Shown here in pieces: positions 16,879 through 26,994 of a DNA stretch of 64,000 bases. Made by a program: the position numbers and the translations under genes. The DNA comes from DASQUK01 sp963813485 (lineage in GTDB: Bacteria; Actinomycetota; Acidimicrobiia; Acidimicrobiales; VFJN01). The first letter of the stretch is position 1. Every line of letters starts with the position of its first letter. The notes beneath the pieces were generated by a model. It ran no database searches, had not been told where the DNA came from, and worked only from the letters and a program-made list of their open reading frames with translations. The stretch covers positions 186,001-250,000 of the forward strand of contig CAWEZE010000020.1 in NCBI GenBank assembly GCA_963813485.1, given 5' to 3'.

Positions 16879-16992
16879 GTGAGCGAGCGTCCCGGAGGGC
16901 GAGAGGAGGAGTCCGGCCCGAGCGCCGCGGGAGCGGGAGCGACGTGTCGACAGCCCGAGCGGCCCGGCCGAAGGCCAAGAGCGGGAACAATG
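16879..16992 (+). repeat. GC-rich leader insert related to 6823-7020
   Basis: It opens GTGAGCGAGCGTCCCG and ends AAGAGCGGGAACAATG at the dehydrogenase start codon, matching the start and end of the insert at 6823-7020. Here the 30-bp unit is present once in diverged form. The frame is open into the dehydrogenase, which could mislead annotation into a 37-residue N-terminal extension. Confidence 0.7.
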
Positions 16993-18183
16993 GACCTGAC
17001 CCCCACGACCGAGCAGCAGCGCCTGCGCGCCGACTGCCGCTCGTGGCTCGAGGCCAACCTCCCGTGGGAGTACGGCGTCGGCCTGCCGCCGCGCCACGCC
17101 TCGCTCGACGACGAGGTCGCGTTCGGCCGGACCTGGCAGCGCCAGCTCGCCGACGGGCGCTGGGTCGGCGTGACCTGGCCCGAGGCCTACGGCGGGCGCG
17201 GTGCCGGCGCGCTCGCCCACTACGTCGTCCAGGAGGAGCTGGCCCGGGCCCGCGCCCCGGAACTGGTGGGCCGCATCGGGGTCAACCTGGTGGGGCCCAC
17301 GCTGCTGGCGCACGGCACCGAGGACCAGCGCCGGCGCTGGCTGCCCGGGATCCTGCGGGCCGACATCCTGTTCTGCCAACTGTTCAGCGAGCCCGGCGCC
17401 GGCAGCGACCTGGCGTCGCTGGCGACGCGGGCCCGGCGCTCCGATGCCGATGACGGCTGGGTGCTCGACGGCCAGAAGGTGTGGACGTCGTACGCCCAGT
17501 TCGCCGACTGGGGGCTGTGCCTGGCCCGCACCAACCCCGACGTCCGCAAGCAGGCCGGCATCACCGCCTTCGCCGTGGACATGAGCGCCCCGGGCGTCGA
17601 GGTGCGCCCCCTGCGCCAGATCACCGGGGAGTCCGACTTCAACGAGGTGTTCCTCGGCGGGGTCTTCGTGCCCGACGACTGCGTGATCGGCGAGGTCGAT
17701 GCCGGCTGGCAGGTGTCGGCCTCGACGCTGGCCCACGAGCGGGGCACCAACCCCCGCCAGCTCGTGATCCATAGCCAGCACCTGGAGGAGATGCTGCGGC
17801 TGGCGGCCGAGCGCGGGGCCTTCGACGATCCCCACACGGCCCAGCGGCTGGCCCAGGCGTTCGTCGAGGTCAAGCTGTTCCAGCTCCACAACTGGCGCTC
17901 GCTGTCGCGGCTCGAATCGGGTCAGCCGATCGGGCCCGAGGGCTCTGCGCTCAAGCTCTACTGGTCGGAGATGAGCCAGCGCCTTCATCGTTTGGCGCTC
18001 GACGTGCTCGGCCCGGCCGCACCCCTGGGCGCCGGCGCGACCGACAACCCCGGCGAGGGCGAGTGGCAGCGCTCATGGCTCTACTACCAGGCGGCCTCGA
18101 TCTTCGCCGGCACCAACGAGATCCAGCGCACCATCATCGGCGAGCGGGTGCTGGGACTGCCGCGGGAAGGGAGCGCGGCGTGA
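16990..18183 (+). CDS. Acyl-CoA dehydrogenase
   Basis: Full-length dehydrogenase (397 aa). FAD/substrate block FSEPGAGSDLASLATRAR, then GQKVWTSYAQFADWGLCLAR, and C-terminal FAGTNEIQRTIIGERVLGLP. ATG 16990 is chosen because homology starts at MDLTPTTEQQRLR; the upstream open frame is the repeat insert. It heads an operon with crotonase, CoA-transferase and KARI-like genes. It may form a heteromer with the divergent short dehydrogenase at 15790. Confidence 0.92.
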   Translation: MDLTPTTEQQRLRADCRSWLEANLPWEYGVGLPPRHASLDDEVAFGRTWQRQLADGRWVGVTWPEAYGGRGAGALAHYVVQEELARARAPELVGRIGVNLVGPTLLAHGTEDQRRRWLPGILRADILFCQLFSEPGAGSDLASLATRARRSDADDGWVLDGQKVWTSYAQFADWGLCLARTNPDVRKQAGITAFAVDMSAPGVEVRPLRQITGESDFNEVFLGGVFVPDDCVIGEVDAGWQVSASTLAHERGTNPRQLVIHSQHLEEMLRLAAERGAFDDPHTAQRLAQAFVEVKLFQLHNWRSLSRLESGQPIGPEGSALKLYWSEMSQRLHRLALDVLGPAAPLGAGATDNPGEGEWQRSWLYYQAASIFAGTNEIQRTIIGERVLGLPREGSAA

Positions 18184-18992
18184 ACCAGTCCCGCGTGGGC
18201 TACGACGTCGACGGGCCGGTGGCGACGATCACGCTGCGCCGGCCCGACGTCGCCAACGCCCTCGACTCCGCCACCATCGACGAGCTCGACGGCGCCCTCG
18301 ACCGCGCCGACGCCGACGAGGCCGTGCGCGTGGTGGTGCTGGCCGCCGAGGGCAAGCACTTCTGCTCCGGCCACGACCTCAAGGAGCTGATGGACGGTTC
18401 CGACCCCTGGGCGGCCATGCGGACCACCGCCGAGGGCAAGCTGCGCCACGAGCAGGTCATGTACTTCGACCGCTGCGTGCGCCTGCGTGACTTCCGCAAG
18501 CCGACCATCGCCGCGGTGCAGGGCGCCTGCTCGGCCGCCGGGCTGATGCTGGCGTGCATGTGCGACCTCATCGTCGCCGCCGACGACGCCCGCTTCTCGA
18601 ACCCGGTCCTGCGCATGTCCGGAGCCGCCGTGGAACTGCTCGTCGAGCCCTGGGAGATGGGCCCCCGCAAGGCCAAGGAGTTCCTGTTGTGCGCCCGCAC
18701 GCTCACCGCCGACGAGGCCGAGCGCTACGGCATGGTCAACCTGGTCGTGCCCCGCGACGAACTGCCGGCTGCGGCGCGGGCGATGGCCGACGAGGTGGCG
18801 CTGGTGCCGCCGATCACCGCCCAGGCGGTCAAGGGATCCATCAACGCCATGGTCGACCGCATGGGCCAGCGTGACTCGTGGCGCCACCACTTCATGGTCC
18901 ACCAGTTCGTATCCAACACCGAGACGGCGCTGGGGCTGATGCGTGAGCGCAAGGCGGGCGGCATGGACCACGTGAAGCGCGAGCAGCAGTGA
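18180..18992 (+). CDS. Enoyl-CoA hydratase/isomerase family protein
   Basis: Crotonase-fold enzyme of 270 aa. The first oxyanion-hole segment is FCSGHDLKEL; the second reads GACSAAGLMLACMCDLIVAA, with Ala-Ala-Gly replacing the common Gly-Gly-Gly. Neither of the usual catalytic Glu positions is obvious, so hydratase, isomerase or other crotonase chemistry cannot be separated. GTG 18180 overlaps the dehydrogenase stop by four bases. Confidence 0.87.
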   Translation: MNQSRVGYDVDGPVATITLRRPDVANALDSATIDELDGALDRADADEAVRVVVLAAEGKHFCSGHDLKELMDGSDPWAAMRTTAEGKLRHEQVMYFDRCVRLRDFRKPTIAAVQGACSAAGLMLACMCDLIVAADDARFSNPVLRMSGAAVELLVEPWEMGPRKAKEFLLCARTLTADEAERYGMVNLVVPRDELPAAARAMADEVALVPPITAQAVKGSINAMVDRMGQRDSWRHHFMVHQFVSNTETALGLMRERKAGGMDHVKREQQ

Positions 18993-19002
18993 ACGGGGAG
19001 CA

Positions 19003-20214
19003 GTGAACGAGGCCGGCCCGCTCGCGGGGCTCCGCGTCCTCGACCTCGGCACCCGCATCGCCGCCCCGTTCTGCGCGGGGCTCCTGGGCGAGCAGGGCGC
19101 CGAGGTCGTGAAGGTCGAGCAGCCCGGTCGGGGCGACTTCATGCGCGACATCGGCCCGTTCGCCGACACCGAGGGCGGGCGCTACTCGCTGTTCTGGGCG
19201 GTGGAGGGGCGCGGCCGCAAGAGCGTGACGATCGACCTGCGCACGGCGCGGGGTCAGGACCTCGTCCGCCGGCTCGCCGCCCACGCCGACGTGCTGTGCG
19301 AGAACTTCCGCCCCGGCACCCTCGAGTCGTGGGGGCTCGGCCCGGCCGACCTCGACCCCCGGCTGGTGGTCGTCCGCATCTCGGCCTTCGGCCAGGACGG
19401 GCCCAATGCCGAGCGGCCCGGGCTCGACCGCACGGGCATCGGCTACGGCGGCCTGCTGCACCTGACCGGGTACCCGGACCGGCCACCGGTGCGGCCCGGG
19501 CTGACGACCAGCGACTACCTCACGGGCGTGTTCGCCGCGCAGGCGGCGCTGGCCGCTCTCTACCGACGCGACGCCGGCCCGACCGCCACGGGCAGGGGCG
19601 CCGTGGTCGACGCGGCGCTCTACGGCTCGGTGCTCCGGATCCTCGAGTGGACGATCGCCGGCTACGACCGCCTCGGGGTGGTGCGGGAGCGCGAGGGCAA
19701 CCGCCTGGCCAACTCCGCGCCGCTCGACAACTATCCGACCGGCGACGGCCGCTACGTCTGCCTGGTGGCGGGCAGCGACGCCAACTTCGCCCGGCTGTGC
19801 GCAGCGATGGACCGGCCCGACCTGACCACGGACCCGCGGTTCGCCACCCTGGCCGACCGGGCCAAGCACGCGGACGAGATCAACGCCATCGTCGCCGAGT
19901 GGACCGCGGGCCGTCCTGCGGCCGACGTCGAGGCGGCCGCCATCGCCCACGGCGTGCCGGTGGCCAACGCCTACTCCGCCGCCGACATCGCCGCCGACGC
20001 CCACATGGCGGTTAGGAACGACCTGGTGGCGATAGACGATCCCGTCCTCGGCCCACTCCGCCAACAGGCGCCGTTCCCCCGGTTCGTCGGCGAGTCGTCG
20101 CCGACGCCGGCCGGGGCCCCCCGCCTGGGCGAGCACACCCGGGAGGTGCTGGGCGGGATCCTGGGGCTGTCCGACGCCGAGCTCGACGACTTGGCCGCCG
20201 ACGGCGTGATCTGA
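19003..20214 (+). CDS. CoA-transferase family III (CaiB/BaiF)
   Basis: A 403-aa family III CoA-transferase. N-terminal LAGLRVLDLGTRIAAPFCAGLLGEQGAEVVKVEQP and the block VDVLCENFRPG-like ADVLCENFRPGTLESWGL are diagnostic; the candidate catalytic Asp is in GLTTSDYLTG. It probably moves CoA onto a carboxylic acid substrate of this operon. It follows the crotonase by ten bases. Confidence 0.92.
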   Translation: MNEAGPLAGLRVLDLGTRIAAPFCAGLLGEQGAEVVKVEQPGRGDFMRDIGPFADTEGGRYSLFWAVEGRGRKSVTIDLRTARGQDLVRRLAAHADVLCENFRPGTLESWGLGPADLDPRLVVVRISAFGQDGPNAERPGLDRTGIGYGGLLHLTGYPDRPPVRPGLTTSDYLTGVFAAQAALAALYRRDAGPTATGRGAVVDAALYGSVLRILEWTIAGYDRLGVVREREGNRLANSAPLDNYPTGDGRYVCLVAGSDANFARLCAAMDRPDLTTDPRFATLADRAKHADEINAIVAEWTAGRPAADVEAAAIAHGVPVANAYSAADIAADAHMAVRNDLVAIDDPVLGPLRQQAPFPRFVGESSPTPAGAPRLGEHTREVLGGILGLSDAELDDLAADGVI

Positions 20215-20237
20215 CCGAACCTGAGGGAGACCACACC

Positions 20238-21217
20238 ATGACGACGATCTTCCACACCGCCGACGCCGACCCGGCCGCCATCGAAGGCCAGCGCCTCGCG
20301 GTCGTCGGCTACGGCAACCAGGGTCGGTCGTGGGCACTCAACCTGCGGGACTCGGGGGTTGACGTCCGCGTCTGCGTGCGGGCCGACGCCACCCGCGACG
20401 CGGCCGAGGCCGACGGCTTCGCCACCCAGGATGTCGAGCGCCGCCAACGACGCCGACATCCTGTGCCTGCTGGTGCCGGACGACGTCATCCCCTCGCTGC
20501 CGCTCGCGGCCGGGGAACGAGGCGCTGGTGATCGTGGCCAGCGGCTTCTGCCCGGCGTTCGGTCGCCTCGAGCTCGACTGCGACGTCGGCATGGTCGCCC
20601 CTCGGATGCTGGGCCCGGAGGTGCGGCGCTGCTACGAGGAGGGCGTCGGCTTCATCACCGCCGTCGGCGTCCACCACGACCGCACGGGCACGGCCTCGGC
20701 GCGCACGCTGGCGGTCGCCGACGCCATCGGCGGCCTGCGGCAGGGTGCTCTGTCGCTGACACCCCACCAGGAGGCCGTGCTCGACCTCGCCGTCGAACAG
20801 GCGCTGGCGCCGGCGATGCGTCGGGTGAGCCTGTCGTTCGTCGAGGTGATGCTGGGCGAGGGCATCCCCCTGGAGGCGATCCTGACCGAGCTGTTCCTGT
20901 CGGGCGAGGTCGAGCGCTCCTACCGCCTCATGCGCCTGGAGGGCTACGCCGTCCAGATGGAGCACCACTCGCCCACCAGCCAATACGGTCAGCTGTCGCG
21001 GGCCGACCGCTTCGATCAGCTCGACGTGGCCACCACGATGCGGGACATCGTGGGCAACATCGCCAACGGCGGCTTCGCCGACGAGTGGGAGGCCGAGCAC
21101 GAGGCCGGCCACCCTACGCTCCAGCGCCTCAAGGCCGCGGCTGTCGGTCCGGACGTGCTGGCCTTCGAGCGGGACCTGCGGACGCGCCTCGGCGAGCTGG
21201 CGGGCGAGCCGGGCTGA
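20238..21217 (+). CDS. Ketol-acid reductoisomerase-like protein, two frameshifts
   Basis: About 325 aa once repaired. N-terminal NADPH-binding domain VVGYGNQGRSWALNLRDSG; middle DADILCLLVPDDV and VGMVAPRMLGPEVR; the C-terminal helical domain keeps DLAVEQ and ELFLSGEVE acidic residues equivalent to the Mg ligands of IlvC. Two extra bases, near 20437-20440 and 20505-20515, split it into three frames. The knotted domain diverges strongly from true IlvC, and it sits in an acyl-CoA operon rather than with ilv genes, so a different 2-hydroxy/keto acid substrate is likely (inference). Confidence 0.78.
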
Positions 21218-21812
21218 GCCCCCGCTCCAGAAGGGTGAATGCCTCGTCGATCATCGGCGGCAGGCGCTCGACCTCGGTGCCCTCGGCGAGCCAGCGGTCG
21301 ATGACCGCCCAGATCGCCGAGGCGGCAGCGCCCGCCATGACGTTGGCCGTCAGGTCGGCGTCGTCGGTGCCCAATCGCGCTGCGAAGGCGCTGACGAGCT
21401 CGGCCTCCTCCTCGTAGAAGTGCTCACGCGCCAACTTGCGCAGCGTCGGCGCGCTCATCATCACCTGGAACTCGCGCACCACCGAGGGGTCGGCCAGGAG
21501 CTCGAGCAGCATCTGCTGCATCACCTGGCGCAGCGCCTCCAGCGGTCCCTCGCTCGCCGGGCGCGCGGCGATGAGGGGGGCGATCTTGTCGCCATGGGCC
21601 TCGTTGTGCGCCATGACGAGGTCGACCTTCGAATCGAAGTAGCGGAAGAACGTGCGGGGCGAGACGTCGGCGGCAGCGGCGATGTCCTCGATCGTGGTGG
21701 CGTCGAAGCCCTTGCGGCCGAACAGGTCGAGCGCGGCGTCGATGATCGCCTCACGCGTGCGCGCCTTCTTGCGCTCGCGGAGCCCGCTCGCCGCCTCGAT
21801 GACCTGCTTCAT
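21129..21812 (-). CDS. TetR family regulator of the MMPL transporter
   Basis: A 227-aa TetR protein with HTH ATTIEDIAAAADVSPRTFFRYFDSKVDL. It is divergent from the MMPL gene, the common arrangement for MmpL regulators, and probably binds the palindrome at 21911-21926. The last 30 or so residues are Pro/Arg/Ala-rich and overlap the convergent KARI-like gene by 89 bases; the original stop may have been lost, or the tail is not important. Confidence 0.88.
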   Translation of the reverse strand: MKQVIEAASGLRERKKARTREAIIDAALDLFGRKGFDATTIEDIAAAADVSPRTFFRYFDSKVDLVMAHNEAHGDKIAPLIAARPASEGPLEALRQVMQQMLLELLADPSVVREFQVMMSAPTLRKLAREHFYEEEAELVSAFAARLGTDDADLTANVMAGAAASAIWAVIDRWLAEGTEVERLPPMIDEAFTLLERGLSPARPPARRGASAGPARRPARPDRQPRP

Positions 21813-21902
21813 GGGGAAAGTATGTCCTCTCTGCCATCTGCCTGCTCGTGAGCATTCGGCGGTGATGTGCCGAGTGTCACTCCAAAGGCTCTTGGCATCA
21901 TC

Positions 21903-21926
21903 TTGACATTTGACACTCTAGTGCCA
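21903..21926 (+). promoter_or_regulatory. MMPL promoter with overlapping TetR operator
   Basis: A perfect -35 box TTGACA (21903-21908) is followed by the near-perfect palindrome TGACACT-CT-AGTGCCA (21911-21926) in the spacer and a weak -10 (about 21926-21932). Transcription would start near 21940, exactly the ATG, so the mRNA may be leaderless. A further half-site AGTGTCA is at 21873-21879. Confidence 0.55.
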
Positions 21927-21939
21927 CAATATGGCATTC

Positions 21940-24169
21940 ATGACTTCCTTCCTCTACCGACTCGGTCGTGGCACGGTCCGTCGTCGCCGCCTCACCCTGC
22001 TGATCTGGGCGGTCGTCGCGCTCGGCGTGATCGCCGCCGCCCAGGCCGGCGGCGGGCAGACGTCCGACCGTTCGAGATCCCGGGCGTCGAGTCCCAGCGG
22101 GCGCTCGACATCCTCGAGGAGGAGTTCCCGGCGGCCGCCGGGACGTCGGCGCAGCTCGTGTTCACGCTCGACGGACGATTCGGCCGGAACGCTGGCCGAC
22201 ACCGCCGCTGCCCGTGCCGTCGACGCAGCGCTGGCCGACGTGGCCGCCCAGCCCGACGTGGGATCGGTCGGGGAGCTCCAGGTCTCCCCGGACGACCGCA
22301 TCGCCTACGCCGACGTGCAGTACGACCGCCCGTCGGAGGACATCCGCGACCGGGCGTACCAGCGGCTCGAGGCCACCGCCGAGGCCACCAACCGGTCGGG
22401 AGCCGTCCGGATGGAGCTCGGCGGCGACCTCCCCACCGAGGCTGCCCAGGACGTGCCCGAGGGCCAGGAGGTCGTGGGGCTCCTGGTGGCGGTGATCGTG
22501 CTGCTGGTGGCGTTCGGCTCGGTGATCGCCATGGGCCTGCCGATCGGCCTCGCGCTCGTCGGCCTGGCCACCAGCCTCGGCCTGATCACGCTCGTCGCCG
22601 CCGTGGTCGACGTCAACACGGTCGCCCCCACGCTCGCCGCCATGATCGGTCTCGGCGTCGGCATCGACTACGCCCTGTTCATCGTCACCCGCCACCGCGA
22701 GAACCTGCGGGCGGGGATGACGGTGGAGGAGGCGGCGGGTCGGGCCGTGGCCACGTCGGGCGCCGCGGTGCTGTTCGCCGGCGTGACCGTGGTCATCGCC
22801 ATCTGCGGCCTCGCGATCGCCGGCATCACCGCGGTCACTGTCATGGGGCTCATGGCCGGGCTCACGGTGGCGGTCATGGTGGCGATCGCGCTCACCCTGC
22901 TGCCGGCGCTGCTGGGCTTCGCCGGCCGCAGGATCGACGCGCTGCGCGTCCCCGGCCTGCGGGGCGGCGCCGGTGTCCCCGGCCGGGAGTCGATGTGGCA
23001 CCGCTGGGGCCGCCAGGTGTCCGCGCACCCGTGGCGCTACCTGGTCGGTGGGGTCCTGGCCCTCGGTCTGCTGGCCGCGCCGGTCTTCAGCATGCGGCTG
23101 GGCATGACCGACAACGGCACCAGCCCCACGTCGATGACCACCCGCCGGGCGTACGACCTGCTGGCCGACGGGTTCGGGCCCGGGTTCAACGGGCCGCTCC
23201 TGCTCTCGATCGAGCTCGACGGCGCCGACCGTCGACGACCTCGCCCCGCTCGAGTCGGCCATCGCCGACGACCCGGGCGTGCAGGCGGTCGCACCCGTTC
23301 CAGGCCAACGACGCCGGCACCGCTGCGGTGCTGCGCGTGATCCCCACCTCGGCGCCGCAGGACGGGGCCACCACCAGCCTCGTCCACCGGCTGCGCGACG
23401 ACGTCATCCCCCGGGCGTTGTCGGACGCGCCCGGCGCCGAGGTGCAGGTCGGCGGGCAGACCGCGACGTTCATCGACATGTCCGACAAGGTCTCGAGCCG
23501 GCTGCCGTGGTTCATCGGCGCCGTCATCGTGCTGTCGGTGGTGCTGCTGATGATGGTCTTCCGCTCGGTGGCCGTGCCGCTCAAGGCCGCGGCCATGAAC
23601 CTGCTGTCGATCGGCGCCGCCTACGGCGTCATCGTGGCGGTGTTCCAGTGGGGCTGGCTCAAGGGGCTGATCGGCGTCGAGGAGACCGTCCCGATCGTGT
23701 CGTTCATGCCGATGATGCTCTTCGCGATCCTGTTCGGGCTGTCCATGGACTACGAGGTGTTCCTGCTCTCCCGGGTCCGCGAGGAGTACCTGCACCGCCG
23801 CGACAACGACGCCGCCGTGGTCGAGGGCATCTCGGCCACCGCCCGGGTCATCACCTCGGCCGCCCTCATCATGATCAGCGTGTTCGCCGCCTTCGTGCTG
23901 GGCGACGACCCGATCATCAAGATGTTCGGCCTGGGCCTGGCCACGGCCGTGTTCATCGACGCCACCATCGTCCGGATCGTGCTCGTCCCCGCGACCATGA
24001 AGCTCCTGGGCGACTGGAACTGGTGGCTGCCCGGCTGGCTCGACCGGCTGCTCCCCAACCTCGACGTCGAGGGCGGCGCCGGGCTGCCGGAACCGGACTA
24101 CGAGCCCGGCCGCGGCTCCCGCCGGTGCCGGAGCCCCCGCGGGTGCCGGAGCCGGCCCTGGTCGATTGA
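21940..24169 (+). CDS. MMPL family membrane transporter, multiple frameshifts
   Basis: RND-type lipid or drug transporter of about 740 aa. A first TM (LTLLIWAVVALGVIAA), a periplasmic domain, then the TM cluster with GLGVGIDYALFIVTRHREN and in the second half FGLSMDYEVFLLSRVREEY, the paired MMPL hallmarks with the proton-relay Asp-Tyr pairs. Frame changes are needed near 22070, 22170, 23222, 23295 and about 24105; each is one base and sequence similarity resumes perfectly. With them the protein ends in PVPEPPRVPEPALVD. ATG 21940 fits the promoter; 21931 would lie in the -10 region. Confidence 0.85.
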
Positions 24170-24184
24170 GGCGGTCGATCCCTC

Positions 24185-24222
24185 GGTGGGGCGGTGGTCC
24201 GCGGCGGGACCATCGCCCCACC
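24185..24222. terminator. Bidirectional hairpin terminator, MMPL/modC
   Basis: A 16-bp stem (GGTGGGGCGGTGGTCC / GGACCATCGCCCCACC, one G-T wobble) with a six-base loop, between convergent MMPL and modC genes. No clear U-tract, as is usual in GC-rich actinobacteria. Confidence 0.7.
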
Positions 24223-24247
24223 GGCCGGGTATGCATAGCTGCGGGGT

Positions 24248-25304
24248 TCAGCGTTCGTAGGCGGTGAGGTCGACGGCCTTGACCGTGGCCCAGACACTCA
24301 CGCCGGGTGCGAGCTCGAGCTCGGCGACCGCCGCCGGGGTGACCTCGGCCGTGGCGGCGACGGGTCCGCCGAGGGTGACGCGGATGCGGTCGTGGTTGGC
24401 TTCGAGGTCCGTGACGGTGGCGGTCCACGTGTTGCGGGGGCTGCCGTCGGGCTGGTGGCTGTGGAGCGCGATGGCCTGGGGGCGGATGGCGAGGGCGACG
24501 TCGGCGGCTGGGAAGTGGGTCGGCGACGGTGAGCTCCGCCCCGGTGTCGAGGCGCACGGTGCGCTCGCCGGTGGCCGTGCCGTGGAGGAGGTTGATGCCG
24601 ACGAGCTGGGCGATGTAGCGCGAGGCCGGCCGGGCCGTGACGTCCGCAGGGACGCCGGTCTGGGTGACATGCCCCCGCTCGACGATGACGAGGCGGTCGG
24701 CGAGGACGAGCGCGTCCACCGGGTCGTGCGTGACGAGGAGTCGGGCGCCCTGAAACGTGGCGAGGTGGCGGCGGAGCTCGGCACGGACCTGGACGCGGGT
24801 GCCGGCGTCGAGGGCGGCGAGGGGCTCGTCGAGGAGCAGCAGTCGGGGGTCCGTGGCGAGCGCACGGGCGAGGGCGACACGTTGGGCCTGGCCGCCGGAG
24901 AGGGTGCGGGGCTTGGCGTGGGCCTGCTCGGCGAGGGCGAACCGCTCGAGCCATTCACGTGCCCTGCGGCGGGCGCTGGCCTTGTCTTGGCCTCGGGCGC
25001 GGAGCCCGAAGGCGATGTTGTCGAGCGCGCTGAGCCGGGGGAAGAGCAGGTAGTCCTGGAACACGACGCCGATGGGGCGTTCGGCGGTGGGGACGAACAC
25101 GTCGGCGGCGGGGTCGTCGAGCACGGTGCCGTCGAGCTCGATGCGGCCGTCGTCGAGCGGCTGGAGGCCGGCGATGACGCGCAACGCGGTGGTCTTGCCG
25201 GCGCCGTTGGGCCCGAGCAGCGCGACGACCTCGCCGTCGCCGACGTCGAAGTCGATGTCGAGCCGGAAGTCGCCGAGCTGGACCTCGATGGCCGCGTGGA
25301 GCAC
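24248..25304 (-). CDS. modC: Molybdate ABC transporter ATPase ModC, frameshifted
   Basis: About 351 aa. Walker A GPNGAGKTT at residues 31-39, signature TLSGGQAQRVALARAL, Walker B LLLLDEPLAALD, and a C-terminal Mop/TOBE domain (TVTDLEANHDRIRVTLGG ... VWATVKAVDLTAYER) that binds molybdate. One extra base near 24510-24520 splits the gene just before the regulatory domain. GTG start at 25304 follows the modB stop closely. Third gene of the modABC operon. Confidence 0.9.
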
Positions 25305-25305
25305 G

Positions 25306-26118
25306 TCAGACGGACAGCCACCGGTCGCGGAGCGGGAGGAGCACGGCTAGGGACACGGCGATGAGCACGAGCGACAGGGCGATGGCGGCGTCGCGGTCGG
25401 ATTCGAGGGCGAGGAACACGGCGAGGGGCATGGTCTGGGTGCGGCCCTGGAGGTTGCCCGCGAACGTGACGGTAGCGCCGAACTCCCCCAGGGCCCGAGC
25501 CCAGCAGAGTACGGCGCCGGCGATGATCGACGGCGCCGCGTGCGGCACGGTGATGCGCCGGAAGATCATCGACCGGCTTGCGCCCAGGGTGGCGGCGGCG
25601 TCCTCGTAGCGGGGATCTGCGGCACGGAGCCCGGATTCGACCGTGAGGACCAGGAACGGCATGGCGACGAAGGTGTTGGCGGCGACGACGCCCCACATGG
25701 AGAAGGGCAGCAGGAACCCGGTCGAGTCGTAGACCGGGCCGCCGAGCAGGCCCCGCCGCCCGAAGGCGAAGAGGAGCGCGGCGCCGCCGACGACGGGGGG
25801 CAGGACCATGGGCAGGATGACCAGCGCCCGCGCCGCGGACCGTCCCGGGAACCGGGTGCGGGCCAGCACCCAGGCGAGCGGGATCCCGAGCACCAGCGCA
25901 ATCCCAGTGGCGGCGAGGGCGGTGGTGATGCTCAGCCGCAGGGCATCGATGACGATCGGGCGCCCGATGAGGCCACCAAGATCGGTCCACGGCGCCCGCT
26001 GCAGCAGCGCCACGAAGGGAATGGCCACATACGCCACGGCGGCGGCCGCGAGGGGGAGGATCAGCCACGGGGTCCGTTGCTGCTTCGCCCTCCTCGCGCC
26101 CGGGCGACGGCGTTTCAC
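25306..26118 (-). CDS. modB: Molybdate ABC transporter permease ModB
   Basis: A 270-aa permease with about six TM segments and the binding-protein-dependent EAA loop EDAAATLGASRSMIFRRITVPHAAPSI, which docks ModC. It starts at GTG 26118, overlapping the modA stop (GTGA). Identity as molybdate rather than sulfate follows from the ModA type and the Mop domain of ModC. Confidence 0.93.
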   Translation of the reverse strand: MKRRRPGARRAKQQRTPWLILPLAAAAVAYVAIPFVALLQRAPWTDLGGLIGRPIVIDALRLSITTALAATGIALVLGIPLAWVLARTRFPGRSAARALVILPMVLPPVVGGAALLFAFGRRGLLGGPVYDSTGFLLPFSMWGVVAANTFVAMPFLVLTVESGLRAADPRYEDAAATLGASRSMIFRRITVPHAAPSIIAGAVLCWARALGEFGATVTFAGNLQGRTQTMPLAVFLALESDRDAAIALSLVLIAVSLAVLLPLRDRWLSV

Positions 26119-26916
26119 GGGGCGTCGAAGCCGTACGAGTCGAGGATCTGCTGGCCCTCGTCGGAGAGCACGAACTCGACGAATGCGTCGGCGACCTCGG
26201 CGTTGGCGGCGTCGGTGAGCGCGGCGATCGGGTAGGTGGCGATGACGTTGTCGTCGGCGGGGATGTCGATGCCCTCGACGGTGTCCCCCGCGGCGAGGAC
26301 GTCGGTGACGTAGACGATCCCGGCGTCGAGGTCACCGGCCTCGACCTTGGTGAGCAACGACCGCACGTCGGGTTCGTTGGTGTCGATCGAGGGGGTGACC
26401 CCGGCGTTGGCCAGCGCCTCGCGACCGAACTCGCCGCATGGCACCTCTTCCGCGCACAGCCCGATGAGCAGGTCGGGGTTGGCGAAGTCGTCCAGCCCGG
26501 TGACCCCTGCCTCGTTGCCGGCCGGCACCGCGATCTCGAGCAGGTTGGTCACGAAGTCCTCGGGATCACTGGCGGCCCCACCGTCGACGACCTGATCCAT
26601 GTTCGAGGTGTTCGCCGAGGCGAAGACGTCGGCCGGGGCTCCGGCGAGGATCTGCTCCCGGAGGGCCGACGATGCCCCGAAGTTGAACTCGACGGAGGCG
26701 TCGGGGTTCTCCGACTCGAACGTGGTCCCGAGCTCTGTGAACGCATCGGTCAGCGAGGCGGCTGCAAACACCGTGATGTCGCCCTCCAGCCGCGGGCTGC
26801 TCGGCCGGCGCTTCCGTCGTCGACGAGCTGGTGTCGTCGTCATCGTCGCCGCAAGCGGCGAGCACCAGGGCGGGCACGCTGACGACGGCGAGAAGCCGCA
26901 GCACACGGAGCTTCAT
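26115..26916 (-). CDS. modA: Molybdate-binding lipoprotein ModA, frameshifted
   Basis: Extracytoplasmic molybdate/tungstate receptor. Lipoprotein signal MKLRVLRLLAVVSVPALVLAAC, an acidic Ser/Thr tether, then ITVFAAASLTDAFTELG and FNFGASSALREQILAGAPADVFASA, the ModA oxyanion-binding blocks. One extra base at about 26795 separates signal and mature domain. A strong ribosome site GGGAGGA precedes ATG 26916. Divergent from a PadR regulator. Confidence 0.92.
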
Positions 26917-26994
26917 GGGTTCCTCCCGACGTCTGTAGTCGCAGTGACCCTAGCAGTCGCAACGCTCGGCGGGCCGCCGTGGCAACCTCGGGGC

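Noticed and set aside
20359..20530. Separate small genes within the KARI-like region
   Set aside because: They are successive frames of one protein interrupted by two single-base indels.
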